From assembly GCA_949361645.1 (NCBI GenBank), contig OX442429.1:7149704-7213703 (forward strand): a stretch of 64,000 nt of DNA, in the 5' to 3' direction. Within the stretch, counting starts at the first letter, position 1, and the number at the start of each line of letters is the position of its first letter. This stretch comes from Spongilla lacustris. Taxonomy: Eukaryota; Porifera; Demospongiae; Spongillida; Spongillidae. The notes below the pieces were generated by a model. That model searched no databases and was not told the DNA's origin. It worked only from the letters and a program-made list of their open reading frames with translations. A program made the position numbers and the translations under genes. Shown in pieces: positions 12,722-26,300 of the stretch.

Positions 12722-14636
12722 ATGTGCATGTGTATGTGTGTTCATGTGCATGCATGTGTGTGAGTGTGCATGTGCGCATGTATGTGAGTGTGAATGTGTG
12801 TGCATGCATGTGTGCATGCATGTGTGCATGTGTGCGTGTAGGCATGTGTGTTGTGCATGTGTGTGTGTGTGTGTGACCAAAAAATGTATTCATATGCATG
12901 GAGAGAAGATTTAATGTAGCTATCATGACATGGGCTATCATGACATGGGCTGTCATGACATGGGCTATCATGACATGGGCTATCATGACATGGGCTGTCA
13001 TGACATGGGCTGTCATGACATGGGCTATCATGACATGGGCTATCATGACATGGGCTATCATGACATGGGCTATAATGACATGGGCTATCATGACATGAGC
13101 TATCATGACATGGGCTATCATGACATGGGCTATCATGACATGGGCTGTCATGACATGGGCTATCATGACATGGGCTATCATGACATGGGCTATCATGACA
13201 TGGGCTGTCATGACATGGGCTGTCATGACATGGGCTATCATGACATGGGCTATCATGACATGGGCTATCATGACATGGGCTATCATGACATGGGCGGGCT
13301 ATAATGACATGGGCTATCATGACATAAGCTATCATGACATGGGCTATCATGACATGGGCTATCATGACATGGGCTATCATGACATGGGCTATCATGACAT
13401 GGGCTATCATGACATGGCTATCATGACATGGGCTATCATGACATGGGCTATCATGACATGGGCTATCATGACATGGGCTATCATGACATGGGCTATCATG
13501 ACATGGGCTGTCATGACATGGGCTGTCATGACATGGGCTATCATGACATGGGCTATCATGACATGGGCTGTCATGACATGGGCTTGAAGACCAAAAGGTC
13601 AATGTGAAAATGTCCAGCTTACTCAGGTCACCTGTTCATACTGACACACCCATAACATGGCCATTGGGACAGAAGGCATGAAGGGCACCATTACCAAAAA
13701 CAACCTCAGTAGTGAAAGACAAGTTCTAGACCATCAAACTAAGAAGACAATGTGCTGCAATGACACATCTACACCCACACAAATATGCTCACACACACAC
13801 ACACATGCACATGCACACACCTACACACCTACATATACATTACACCATTACCAGTTGTCTCCTTTGGTTCATTTCTCAGGCTGAACGGCTCCTGTCCCTC
13901 CAAGATATGCAGAAACTCTCGCAGTGCTCGCACACAGAGCTCCGTGTTGGTGTGCCACACGTCCCGGATGATGGCGAAGACCCCCCTCACACCCAGTCCA
14001 ACAATCTGGTGTACATGTGGGGGGGAAAAGATGGGGGGGAGGAGGGGGAGTAAAGGACATGACAGTACACCCCTGGCCACATACCACTGGCATCTTGCTC
14101 TGCTCTTTCTTGGAGGCATCTCCTCCCTTCTCCGTAGCCTCCTCCTCGTCCCCCAAGCTTAGGCGGGCGTTGTACGTTTCACACAGCTGGTTCTGCAGCA
14201 CGAAGTGCCGGACGTGTGAGAATACGGAGAAGCAGGAGGCATTGGGGTGCGTTATAAGCGAGTTGTAGCCTTCGCGAATCACTCGCTTCTGTTCGACTTC
14301 CTTCTTCACGGGAGCCTGTTGTCAACGGTTAAGTGCTATAAATGAACCACACCCTACAAACTACTCCACAATGCTACGTGCTTGCATGTTCCATGTACCT
14401 TTTTCTCTTCTTTCTTTTCACCCTTCTTTGGCTTTTTTATCTCTGGTTCACGGTCCTTCTTTTTTCTGGATAAGAAAACGTAAACCAAAGCGTAACCAGT
14501 TAGAATAATCGTGCATTATATATTTTTCGTACTCTGCTTCCAATTCTCGCTCAAAGTCCTTCCTTAAGATGTCGCCAAATGCTCTCCCCAGAGAATCTAA
14601 CAAAAACGAACCCCCAGATGGGAGGGTGTCCGCCAT
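1..14636 (-). CDS. MYCBP2: MYCBP2/PAM/Highwire-type E3 ligase, 5' part (22 exons, runs off the window)
   Basis: This is the N-terminal part of the giant RING ubiquitin ligase MYCBP2 (PAM, Highwire, RPM-1). In other animals it controls synapse and axon growth by degrading targets such as DLK. Exons read 5' to 3' (approximate): 14636-14520, 14465-14399, 14315-14085, 14005-13852, 12639-12455, 12116-11868, 11721-11656, 11372-11205, 8809-8669, 8598-8522, 8242-8038, 7813-7652, 7490-7332, 6710-6540, 6165-5903, 5050-4886, 4751-4670, 4550-4234, 3338-3263, 554-421, 363-160 and 88-1. RCC1-type repeats are visible (LYLFGSS, IFTFGNNQYGQCG, LYVFGNGNHGQLG, VYTFGKYQEGQLG). They are interrupted by the Cys-rich block typical of the family (CPKG..., CTGYG, CGCGNGDSGCSVCGCC). 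The last exon enters the first PHR domain (HGGGWGYSA, ILLGGFG). The C-terminal RING is outside the window. The start ATG is 222 bases from HARS in a divergent arrangement. Introns hold most of the repeats at 0.5-13.6 kb. Confidence 0.93.
582..3080 (-). repeat. 60-base minisatellite in MYCBP2 intron, about 42 copies
   Basis: The plus-strand unit includes GTGATGAGGGAGGTATGAAG and AGAGGGAGATGTGAAGGTG. Units differ almost only at two G/A positions. The coding strand is pyrimidine-rich, and the array ends about 25 bases before the acceptor at 555. Because 60 is divisible by three, an apparent 902-codon frame crosses it; this is an artefact inside an intron. Confidence 0.97.
3372..3830. repeat. 23-base minisatellite with TGATCA palindrome, about 20 copies
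   Basis: The unit is CATGGTTGATCACTAGATGA plus TCA, with two TGATCA palindromes per unit. It lies in the MYCBP2 intron between exons at 4234 and 3338 together with two other arrays. Confidence 0.95.
3886..3964. repeat. 21-base minisatellite with TGTAATATTACA palindrome, 4 copies
   Basis: The unit is ACTGCAATGTAATATTACAT plus G; the core TGTAATATTACA is a perfect 12-base palindrome. Confidence 0.92.
4051..4184. repeat. 30-base minisatellite with TTATTAATAA palindrome, about 4.5 copies
   Basis: The unit contains GGCTGCCATTATTAATAACC and TGCATTGTAT. It lies in the same MYCBP2 intron. The last two units carry a variant CTATCATTAATAA. Confidence 0.92.
5055..5265 (-). repeat. GGGAGGA-rich repeat abutting a MYCBP2 acceptor
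   Basis: Purine-rich on plus (AGGAGGGGAGGGAGGAGATA words), so polypyrimidine on the coding strand. It ends directly at the acceptor before 5050. Confidence 0.85.
5644..5902. repeat. Two-copy direct repeat of about 130 bases in MYCBP2 intron 15
   Basis: Copies at about 5644-5774 and 5776-5902 share CTTGTGCAACTCTTTAACGA, GCAACGTGATGTAGGTACAT and CCAATGGGGTGTTCGTGTCAT with few differences. One border lies inside the donor GTGAGTTGATATG at 5902. This intron stretch (5265-5902) holds nothing else. Confidence 0.9.
6838..6892. repeat. Short perfect hairpin, 20-base arms
   Basis: TATTTAAACGTTTAATTTTG and its complement are separated by 14 bases, in a MYCBP2 intron. Each arm also contains the palindrome TTAAACGTTTAA. 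It may be a tiny foldback element. Confidence 0.85.
7010..7190. repeat. 32-base minisatellite in MYCBP2 intron, about 5.7 copies
   Basis: The unit is AAGGTGTAGGAGTGGTATAG plus GAACTGGGTCAT with single-base variants. Confidence 0.92.
8310..8440. repeat. CACATA-type simple repeat in MYCBP2 intron
   Basis: Degenerate (CA)n and (ACATAT)n words lie between exons at 8522 and 8242. Confidence 0.85.
9017..10828. mobile_element. 1.8-kb foldback transposon with long inverted arms and TA target duplication
   Basis: The ends CAGTGGAAATCGTGATACTT and complement are flanked by TA at 9015-9016 and 10829-10830, as for Tc1/mariner-type elements. The arms (about 9017-9841 and 9942-10828) are near identical for the outer 600 bases and more diverged inside. 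The right arm has about 50 extra bases, and the loop is about 100 bases. No transposase is seen. Both arms carry a remnant reading AATIAESAAKELESLAVHMPN-like. It sits in a MYCBP2 intron. Confidence 0.88.
11397..11560 (-). repeat. 32-base GA-rich minisatellite in MYCBP2 intron, about 5 copies
   Basis: The unit is GGGAGAGGGAGGAAGGGGGA plus GGAGTGTGGAAA on plus, so polypyrimidine on the coding strand. It ends about 20 bases before the acceptor at 11372. Confidence 0.9.
11777..11867. repeat. (CA)n microsatellite
   Basis: About forty CA units end directly at the donor GTGTGT of the MYCBP2 exon ending at 11868. Confidence 0.93.
12649..12878. repeat. (TG)n microsatellite grading into TGCATG words
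   Basis: A pure TG run spans 12649-12718; degenerate GTGCATGTGTG follows to 12878. It lies in the MYCBP2 intron next to the exon start at 12639. Confidence 0.9.
12918..13585. repeat. 15-base minisatellite with TCATGA palindrome, about 44 copies
   Basis: The unit is TATCATGACATGGGC, with variants TGTCATGACATGGGC and a few shortened or TATAATGAC units. All six frames stay mostly open because 15 is a multiple of three; no coding function is implied. Confidence 0.96.
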
Positions 14637-14858
14637 CTTGACAGCTAGAGCCCCCTTGTACTCGTAATAGCAGCAAGTCGATGGCTGTGGCTCCAAAGTA
14701 AAATGATGACGGCAAGTTCCAAAGCAAAAACGCGAATACTCTTCTTTAGCTTTGACCAACCTTTATTACAAGTATGGTGTGCGATAAATTTATTTCTCGG
14801 CACACGGCCCGAATATGGTCCGTGCATTTTGCTTGGTTATTGAACGCACGTGGCCGCG
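14637..14858. promoter_or_regulatory. Bidirectional promoter between MYCBP2 and HARS
   Basis: Only 222 bases separate the two divergent start codons, so both promoters must lie here or in the first exons. A perfect E-box, CACGTG, sits at 14847-14852, seven bases before the HARS ATG. No TATA box is convincing. That this is one shared promoter is inferred from spacing. Confidence 0.6.
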
Positions 14859-17978
<3,120 letters not shown>

Positions 17979-17994
17979 TTTTAAGACAACAAAA

Positions 17995-18000
17995 TTTATT
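17995..18000 (-). promoter_or_regulatory. Polyadenylation signal AATAAA for the NXT gene
   Basis: TTTATT on the plus strand reads AATAAA on the minus strand, 111 bases past the NXT stop and only 17 bases from the HARS stop codon. The two 3' ends therefore probably overlap. Confidence 0.5.
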
Positions 18001-18110
18001 TGATCACAACTTTTGTGCATACTATTATTACACCATCGTAATGTGAATGCATGGTGCATAGGATATTTGGCCAGTGACACGTAAGTTTATATGGCAATAT
18101 GAACGCCTTG

Positions 18111-18665
18111 CTATGTGAGAGCATCAAGGAATCTAAAACAGTCGCTTGACACTTTCCAAACATCGCCTTGCTTGACGAGAAGAAAGTTCTGTGAAAAGGA
18201 TTCTTCGTTGTGCTGGTCACCAGGTTGAACATCAAAGCTAACGACTCCCTCGCAATTCACCATGACGGTCGTTGTGCCCTGGGAGTCTGAAGGTCGATAA
18301 ATAGCAAACTGTGTCCACACTGTATAAACGTTATTCTTACTGACGCGCACCTAAAACAGGCTGACAGTCGAAGCACTCTATCGTGTGCTGGCTGTTTGGA
18401 AGCGACTGGTAGAAAACGCTGATATCTTGAACACCGGAATACGGGTTGCCATTCCACACTAGAAATGATCCTTCATAGTAAAATCCAGTTAATTGCTGCG
18501 TGAACAAACGCTGGTTCCAAGTACATAATTATGTTAAAAAACCATTACTTGTCTTCTCTTATCCACGGTATCATAGAATAACTCCACGAACTTTTCGCCC
18601 GCCTCGCTAGCCTCGCTCACACGGGTGGAGAAGTCCTGAGCAGTTCTCTGACTCATCAAAGCCAT
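18111..18665 (-). CDS. NXT1: NTF2-related export protein (NXT1/NXT2 family)
   Basis: This is a small NTF2-fold protein. In animals NXT1/2 (p15) heterodimerises with NXF1/TAP and helps export mRNA through nuclear pores. Three exons (18665-18549, 18510-18351, 18286-18111) give 150 residues, close to the usual 140. Matching landmarks are FVELFYDTVDKRR near the N-terminus, LVWNGNPYSG, the FDCQPV strand, FSQNFLL and the C-terminal VWKVSSDCFRF. Both introns are short (38 and 64 bases). The second was placed so that QPV-L-D-SQGTTTV stays in frame, which fits the family better than reading through. NXT1 and NXT2 cannot be told apart in an invertebrate. A nuclear pore gene, NUP98-96, lies about 30 kb away, but no functional link is implied. 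Confidence 0.9.
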
Positions 18666-18970
18666 GAATCGACGTCGCACAAAATTAATTGCGCGACTCT
18701 GCCAGGACCGAAGGAGGCCGGCCCAAGGCTGCAATTTAAACAGTGAAAAAAATATATACATGTTCGCTAAGCATGGTACCACATTTCAGTACGCCTGTAT
18801 GCAAACCAAGTGTACAGGTCAGTGTCCCTATATGTACAACGCCCGATCGACGTTTTAATCAAAGCTGAAACTTCTCGATGAGTTCGCGCGCTGTAGGTAC
18901 AAATGTTAAGGCTCAGTTCGTCCAACTTTAAGGGCTACAACTTTCACCCATACAGCTACTACTACATCAG

Positions 18971-19103
18971 CAGGGTTGCCAACCTGCCAAAATACAAAAC
19001 CTTGAGGTTTTATGCAAGACTAAGTCTTATTATATATGACAATACGTAGACATATTAGAAAACCTTGAGGCTCCAGGAAAATCCGGGAGGATTGGCAATC
19101 CTG
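18971..19103. mobile_element. Candidate hAT-type MITE, 133 bases
   Basis: The left end CAGGGTTGCCAACCT is inverted at the right end as AGGATTGGCAATCCTG, about 13 of 15 matching. The CAGGGTTGCCA type of end is common in hAT elements. Flanking 8-mers TACATCAG and TACATGTG match at six of eight positions, an eroded target duplication. There is no coding capacity. Confidence 0.55.
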
Positions 19104-19539
19104 TACATGTGTATCAGTACTAGCAAGATGCATACATGGATGGAAGAGATCATTAGGGTTTAGATCTACATCAGAACCAGTTAATGTTCATACACCACAA
19201 TGTATGGACAACTACTTTGATAAACTCAGGCTTTGCCTTCCTACATAGAGTGTTTGGACAACACCAGCCTACTCCCCTTATTTTTTATGGTGGGGTAAGC
19301 ATCGCCTCTTAGTGGGTATGTTGATACCCCCAGTGACTGGAAATATGAGAGAGTGTTGATAGTTTTATAGTTGTGTTGTTATTACTACTGTACCAGTACA
19401 TACATATGATTGCAACACAATCACTAAGAATAGGAGTAATGCAAACATCCTGCAGTTGCAACTGAAGCACATTATGTTTACCTATGGACCTTATCCCAGT
19501 TACCATGGATTTTTGGGCACACGTGCTAATCAAATGCAT

Positions 19540-19800
19540 GGTGCTGTGCCATTATCTTACTGCACGGTGCTGTGCCTTCATCTTGCTGCACGGTGCTGTG
19601 CCTTCATCTTACTGCACGGTGCTGTGCCTTCATCTTGCTGCACGGTGCTGTGCCTTCATCTTACTGCACGGTGCTGTGCCTTCATCTTGCTGCACGGTGC
19701 TGTGCCTTCATCTTACTGCACGGTGCTGTGCCTTCATCTTGCTGCACGGTGCTGTGCCTTCATCTTACTGCATGGAGCTGTGCCTTCATCTTACTGCATG
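19540..19800. repeat. 26-base minisatellite, about 10 copies, upstream of RRM1 and NXT
   Basis: The unit is CTGCACGGTGCTGTGCCTTC plus ATCTT(A/G), with an alternating A/G variant. The open frames across it follow from the repeat and are not genes. Confidence 0.9.
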
Positions 19801-20391
19801 TAACTCAGTGCTTTGCAATCTTATATCAAACTGACTTTCTTGTAAGATTATTAACAGAGAATATTATAATATTTGAGGAATTTTAATTCATGGCCTGGTA
19901 CCTTTGTCGCACTTTGTCGTATCTCTCTTGCCAGCCTAATCAAGGATGTGCGTAGGGTGCTATGTGTTTCCATTTTTCATCTTTATGGTTTTCAATTGTA
20001 CAATAATATATCACACCAACTTTCTTTTAGGAAATGTTTATATTGGGTGCAGAAGTCAAGGGCAGTGAAAAAGTATGCAAACCGGTAAAGTCATAGATGG
20101 TTTTAAACGTCATGTATTTTAATTTTAGTCAGAGTCAGGATGCACCCAGTATGAATTAATTGGTTCAGCCTCTATCAAGTCATTTCTACACTGCAGACAT
20201 TCATCTAGGGAACTACACGTAAAGGAATACATGCAAATACAACAGCAACGGCGAATAATGACGTGGGACATGTAGGGCCAGGGTTCACAATGACATTACC
20301 ACCTTGTGTATCACGTGAGTTTAGAATATTATTACCTGTGGATAATTTTGGCGGGTGCGGGTGTAACTCAACTGCAAGGAGCATGTCACGA

Positions 20392-23300
20392 ATGCAAGTA
20401 GTGAAGCGAGGTGAGGCATTTGGCACAGCTCACTTCCATTGCAGCGTGGTATATCTGCTCCTCAGATGGCCGCAAAGAGAAGGTTATGTTTGACAAAATT
20501 ACATCCAGGATAAGCAAGTTGTGTTACGGATTAAACCAAGATTACGTCGACCCTGTACGTCCGCCTTAGAAGTAGTGCTAGGCGCTCTATGTTGTCGCTT
20601 TATTTTTCTAGGCCGAGATCACTATGAAGGTGATATCCGGGGTGTATAACGGAGTAACAACGGTGGAACTTGACACTTTGGCGGCTGAAACTACTGCAAC
20701 CATGACTACAAAGCACCCGGACTATGCAATCCTTGCTGCCAGGATTGCCATTTCAAATCTTCACAAAGAAACCAAAAAGCAGTTCAGTGGTAGGGTCATG
20801 TGACTTGAATGTGACCTGGCTCTCATGGCTGTGTGTGTGTGTGTGCCTGTGTGTGTGTGCCTGTGTGTGTGTGTGTGCAGCTGTAATGGATGACTTGTAT
20901 CAATACGTGAACTCCAAAAATGGAAGACACTCTCCAATGATATCCAAGGAGATACATGAGATCATAATGAAGAATGCTGATGTAAGGATGATGTAATGGT
21001 TATAAATATTATTTACCAATAATTTCGTTTTCTGAAGAGGCTGAATTCAGCTATCATATACGATAGAGACTTCAACTATCAGTATTTTGGATTCAAGGTG
21101 TGTGTGGGCAATGTACAGCTGGGGGTGTCGCCATGTAGGGGCTGGGGGTGTGGTCTTGTAGGGGCTGGGGGTGTAGCCATGTAGGGGCTGGGGGTGTAGC
21201 CATGTAGGGGCTGGGGGTGTAGCCATGTAGGGGCTGGGGGTGTGGCCATGTAGGGGGTGACCCACTGTTCTGTGTGCAACCTGCAGGAAAAGTGGTGCGC
21301 AGTTTTAGTGGGTCATAGATCATCTTGTGCGCAGTGTATTCACCCAGCTGACCCCTGCTGCTGAACGCAGGGCCTGCTTCTCTGGTCAAGCTGGTTTTGC
21401 ACACTGGAACATCTTTACTGGTGCCTTGGTACCTTTTATGTTAATGGTGGACCTGGGAGGGAGGAACAAGGGGGCAGTAAATGGGCTCTATGGGTCTTGA
21501 ACACTATCCAGAATATTAATTACCACTTGGGTGTAAATTACTACTGACCCTTACTCATTACACACTTATGCTCTGCTGTATGTTCTTCTCCTAGACACTT
21601 GAAAGATCATATCTCCTCAAGATTGACGGAAAAGGTTTCATTTCTGTTTGCCTGATTGGGGGAGGGGCTGACTACTCCCCTTCTCCCCCCACACACACAC
21701 ACACACTTAGTTGCTGAACGACCACAGCACATGCTGATGAGAGTTGCAGTTGGAATCCACAAGGAAGACATTGATGCTGCTATAGAGGTGTGACGTGATT
21801 GCATCATCAACATGACATCATCCTTTTACCCTCCCCCTTCAGACATATGACCTGATGTCAGAGAGGTGGTTCGTGCACGCGTCACCTACCCTCTTCAATG
21901 CGGGGACGTGCAAGCCACAGTTGTCCAGCTGTTTTCTGCTGTGTATGAAAGATGATAGTATTGAGGTATTCCCTGCAGACCTGACCCTCCTAATGTGATT
22001 GCTTTTCCACCTTAATACAATAATGCATTTGGATACTTCCTGTGGTGTTTGTGATCTTTGACCTGAGGTGTGAGCAACAACTCTATACACCCCCTTTTGG
22101 TCTAGACTGGGCCTGACTTTTGGGGGCTTATTCTCAGTCACTAAATATCATTTCATCACTGGGTCATCCCCCACCCTCCGCATCTTTCATCTCCTTCCCA
22201 TCATTCCTTCCTTACAGGGCATATATGACACCCTGAAGATGTGTGCCAACATCTCCAAGTCGGCTGGAGGCATAGGTTTGGCTGTTCACTGCATCAGGGC
22301 CAGTGGTAGCTATATTGCTGGGGTGAGTGGAGTGGTAGCTGTATTGCTGAAGTGAGTGGGTCCCATGACAGGGGTAGCTATATTGCTGGGGTGAGTGGGT
22401 CCCATGGCAGGGGTAGCTATATTGCAGGGGTGAGTGGGTTCCATGACAGTGGATGCTTGGAATGAGACCTTCCATGCTTGCAGTGGGCCCTTGAAGGTCC
22501 TTCGATAGTCTTGTAAAGGCTTTCCACCTCTCTCCAGACCAATGGTTGTTCCAATGGACTTGTACCTATGCTCAGAGTTTACAATAACACAGCCAGATAT
22601 GTGGACCAAGGAGGGAACAAGGTGACCCAACCATCAGTTAAGAGTCCTCGCACTGCGTTCACACCTTGTATCCCCTATGCAGCGTCCAGGAGCCTTTGCC
22701 ATATACCTGGAGCCTTGGCACGCTGATGTGTTTGACTTCCTTGAACTGAGGAAGAACCACGGATCAGAGGAAAAGGTAAACACCTTAGTCCTATCCAGAT
22801 CTTCCCTACCACTACTCGCACCTCTCCACTCCACCACTACTAATCCTTTAATCCTTGCACTGCTACCAATCCCTCTCCACCTCATCCTTACACACCTCTC
22901 CACCTCATCCTTGCACACCTGCACACCTCTCCACCTCCACCTCTCCACCTCATCCTTACACACCTCTTCACCTCCATCCTCACCCAGCGAGCACGTGATC
23001 TCTTCTACGCCCTGTGGATCCCTGACCTGTTCATGAAGAGGGTAGAGAACAATGAGAACTGGTCTCTCATGTGCCCTGACGAGTGCCCAGGCCTGGCTGA
23101 CACATGGGGGCCAAAGTTTGAAGAGCTGTACACCAAGTATGTCCTCCTCCCCCTCCCTGCACCCTTGCATCCCTCCTCCCCCTCCCTGCACCCTGGCATC
23201 CCTCCTCCCCCTCCCTGCACCCTTGCATCCCTCCTCCCCCTCCCTGCACCCTTGCATCCCTCCTCCCCCTCCCTGCACCCTTGCATCCCTCCTCCCCTTT

Positions 23301-26300
23301 CCTGCACCCTTGCATCCCTCCTCCCCCTCCCTGCACCCTTGCATCCCTCCTCCCCCTCCCTGCACCCTTGAATCCCTCCTCCCCCTCCCTTGCTGATAGG
23401 TACGAGAGGGAGGGCAAAGTGCGCAAAGTTGTAGAGGCCCAGAAGCTGTGGTTTGCCATCCTGGAGTCCCAGACCGAGTCAGGCACACCTTACATGCTGT
23501 ACAAGGACAGCTGCAACAGCAAGAGCAACCAGCAGAACCTGGGTACCATCAAGTGCAGCAATCTGTGCACGGAGATAGTGGAGTACACCGCCCCGAATGA
23601 AGTAAGGGGAGGGAGGGGCGTGTGGGTGGAGCATCAGGATCATGACTTTATAACTGCAGGTGGCTGTGTGCAACTTAGCTTCCATTGCTCTGAACATGTA
23701 CGTTACTCCTGAGGGCGTGTACGACTTCAAAAAGCTGTATGAGATCACAAAGGTAACTACTAGTCTTCTTAACGCTGTTGGTACCATTTTCCCCTCCCTC
23801 CCACCTCCTTCCATGCTTATTCTCTCCTACTTTACCCATTTGCCCATCACAGGTCGTAACTCGTAATCTTAACAAGATTATCGACATCAATTACTATCCT
23901 GTACCGGAGGTAATGAACCTCTTCCCCACTCCTTTTTTCCCTCTTCTCTCACTCTGTTCAAATCTACTTATCCCATCCCGCCCCTCCTTCCTCCCCCCAT
24001 TGCCCCTCCATCACACCTCCATTACCCCTCCTTCACCTCCCCACCCTCATGCAGGCCGAGTACTCAAACAAGAGGCACCGGCCCATTGGGATAGGTGTCC
24101 AGGGACTGGCCGATGCCTTCATACTCATGCGGTACGCTTTTGACAGTCCCCAGGCCGAAGAACTGAACAAGAAGATATTTGAAACAATATACTACGGAGC
24201 ATTGACAGCCTCTTGCGAGTTGGCTGCTAAGTATGGCCCTTATGATACCTACGAGGGGTCCCCTGTTAGCCAAGGAGTAAGTCTGAGGGTTCTGATATGA
24301 TTACTAGATAATGTTGTAAAGGGGCACAGATATGCCTAGTGGGAAAGACACTTTCAGAAATTGTGGGATGCCAAAGGACAACAGCCCTACCTTCATCTTT
24401 AGGATAAACATGCTTTTTGTTGCAGATGTTGCAGTATGACATGTGGGGTGTGACACCCTCAAACCTGTGGGATTGGGCAAAGCTGAAGGCAGACATTGCC
24501 AAGTAAGCCTTTACTTACCCTCCTCCCCTCTCTTTCCCCCCTCCCCTCTCTTTCCCCTCCTCCCCTCTCTTCCCCTCCTCCCCTCTCTTTCCCCTCCTCC
24601 CCTCTCTTTCCCCTCCTCCCCTCTCTTTCCCCTCCTCCCCTCTCTTTCCCCTCCTCCCCTCTCTTTCCCCTCCTCCCCTCTCTTTCCCCTCCTCCCCTCT
24701 CTTTCCCCTCCTCCCCTCTCTCCCCTCCTCCCCTCTCTTTCCCCTCCTCCCCTCTCTTTCCCCTCCTCCCCTCTCTTTCCTCTCCTCCCCTCTCTTTCCC
24801 CTCCTCCCCTCTCTTTCCCCTCCTCCCCTCTCTTTCCCCTCCTCCCCTCTCTTTCCCCTCCTCCCCTCTCTTTCCCCTCCTCCCCTCTCTTTCCCCTCCT
24901 CCCCTCTATTTCCCCTCCTCCCCCTCCTCCTCTCCCTTTGCCCCTACTCCTCTTTCACATTATGTGTGCAATGTTCAAACCTGTATGTGGTTTACTAATA
25001 AAGACAGCACTAACTGAAAACCACCAATCACCAGTCAGATAGATGTATGATCTAAGCTCCCTTCCTAGATATGGAGTGCGCAACAGCCTGCTGGTGGCTC
25101 CCATGCCAACTGCCTCCACTGCCCAGATCCTTGGCAACAACGAGTCCATTGAGCCCTACACCAGCAACATATACACAAGAAGGGTTCTGTCTGGAGAGTT
25201 CCAGGTAAGGATGTGGGCGGGGCCACGAGATGGCTGTGTTCACTCTTGAAGTAGACGGGTGATGTCATGCTTTCGTCCACTGTGGACCCATGGGTACTAG
25301 GCCTAGCTGTGGCCTAAAGGCAGAGCACTGTGTGGGAATGGGGCAGAGTGTGGGGATGGGGCAGAGTGTGGGGATGGGGCAGAGTGTTGGAATGGGGCAG
25401 AGTGTGGGGATGGGGCAGAGTGTGGGGATGGGGCAGAGTGTGGGGATGGGGCAGAGTGGATGGGCGAAGGACATAAAATTTGCTTTTAAAACAGTTAAAC
25501 CAAGTTTAGTCATGAATATTGTCAGCACAAAATGGTGAGGTTGTTGCAGAAGTAGAAGGAATATATTCTGGTACATCTAAACTAGCAATGCACAACTTGC
25601 AACATTGTCTCTTCATTCTTGTTAAATGCTTATGCCTTAAAGCTCTCATCCTACATTTCTAACCACTGAATCTGCATACCGAGGGCAGCCAACTTAAAAA
25701 AAAAAAATCACAGCAATTCACCTTAGAGTCATATGTGATAATGATGTCGCAAAAATGTACAGCGTCTATGATCAAGATGAGCCCTCTGTCGAGCAAAGTG
25801 GTTCACAATACGGGACTCGACTTACACACCAAAATAGTAAAAACGCTTTGGAATGATATCCATTAAACACTGACCAGGCGTTGTAACTCCAAGTCTGAGT
25901 TATTGGCATAGTGTTATGACTGTATCTTTGAAACAGGATGTACGTATATTATGCTGTTTCCAATCCATCTATTTAATATCCTTGGTTAAACAAAGTTTGG
26001 TTTTGTCTATTTTTATGAATGGATCTTCCACACAGGGTGCTTTTAATAAACTGATACAAGGTGTGGAGTTACTTCCCTCTCTTCTCTCTTCCACACTGGT
26101 GTAGATCGTGAACCATCACCTTTTGAAGGACCTAACTGACAGGGGTCTGTGGGATGAGGACCTGAAGCAGAAACTCATAGCACACAACGGATCTGTGCAG
26201 GTAAGAAGAAGATGCAACACCAGGATCCAGCGTCACATGACCAGTTTGCATCACATGATGCATGATCAGCCTGTGTCACATGATGCATGATCTTGTCACA

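Larger units (their letters stand above)
18666..20391. other. Intergenic region between NXT and RRM1
   Basis: This 1.7-kb divergent intergenic region is the longest in the window. It holds a candidate hAT MITE at 18971-19103 and a 26-base minisatellite at 19540-19800. A TGACGTGG motif (CRE/UPRE-like half site) lies near 20256, upstream of RRM1. The remaining open frames are short and I recognise no coding exon. Confidence 0.6.

Noticed and set aside
3372..13585. CRISPR-like arrays in the 23-base and 15-base repeats
   Set aside because: Units are directly adjacent with no unique spacers, in introns of an animal gene.
12627..13602. His-Asp-Ser-Pro-Cys or Met-Ile-Ala-His-Val repeat proteins
   Set aside because: Every frame is open across a 15-base array. 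The region is intronic between MYCBP2 exons at 13852 and 12639.
18305..18350. Very short 31- or 42-base intron in NXT
   Set aside because: Those acceptors give the wrong frame or extra residues; CTTCAG at 18287 keeps frame and matches family spacing after QPV.
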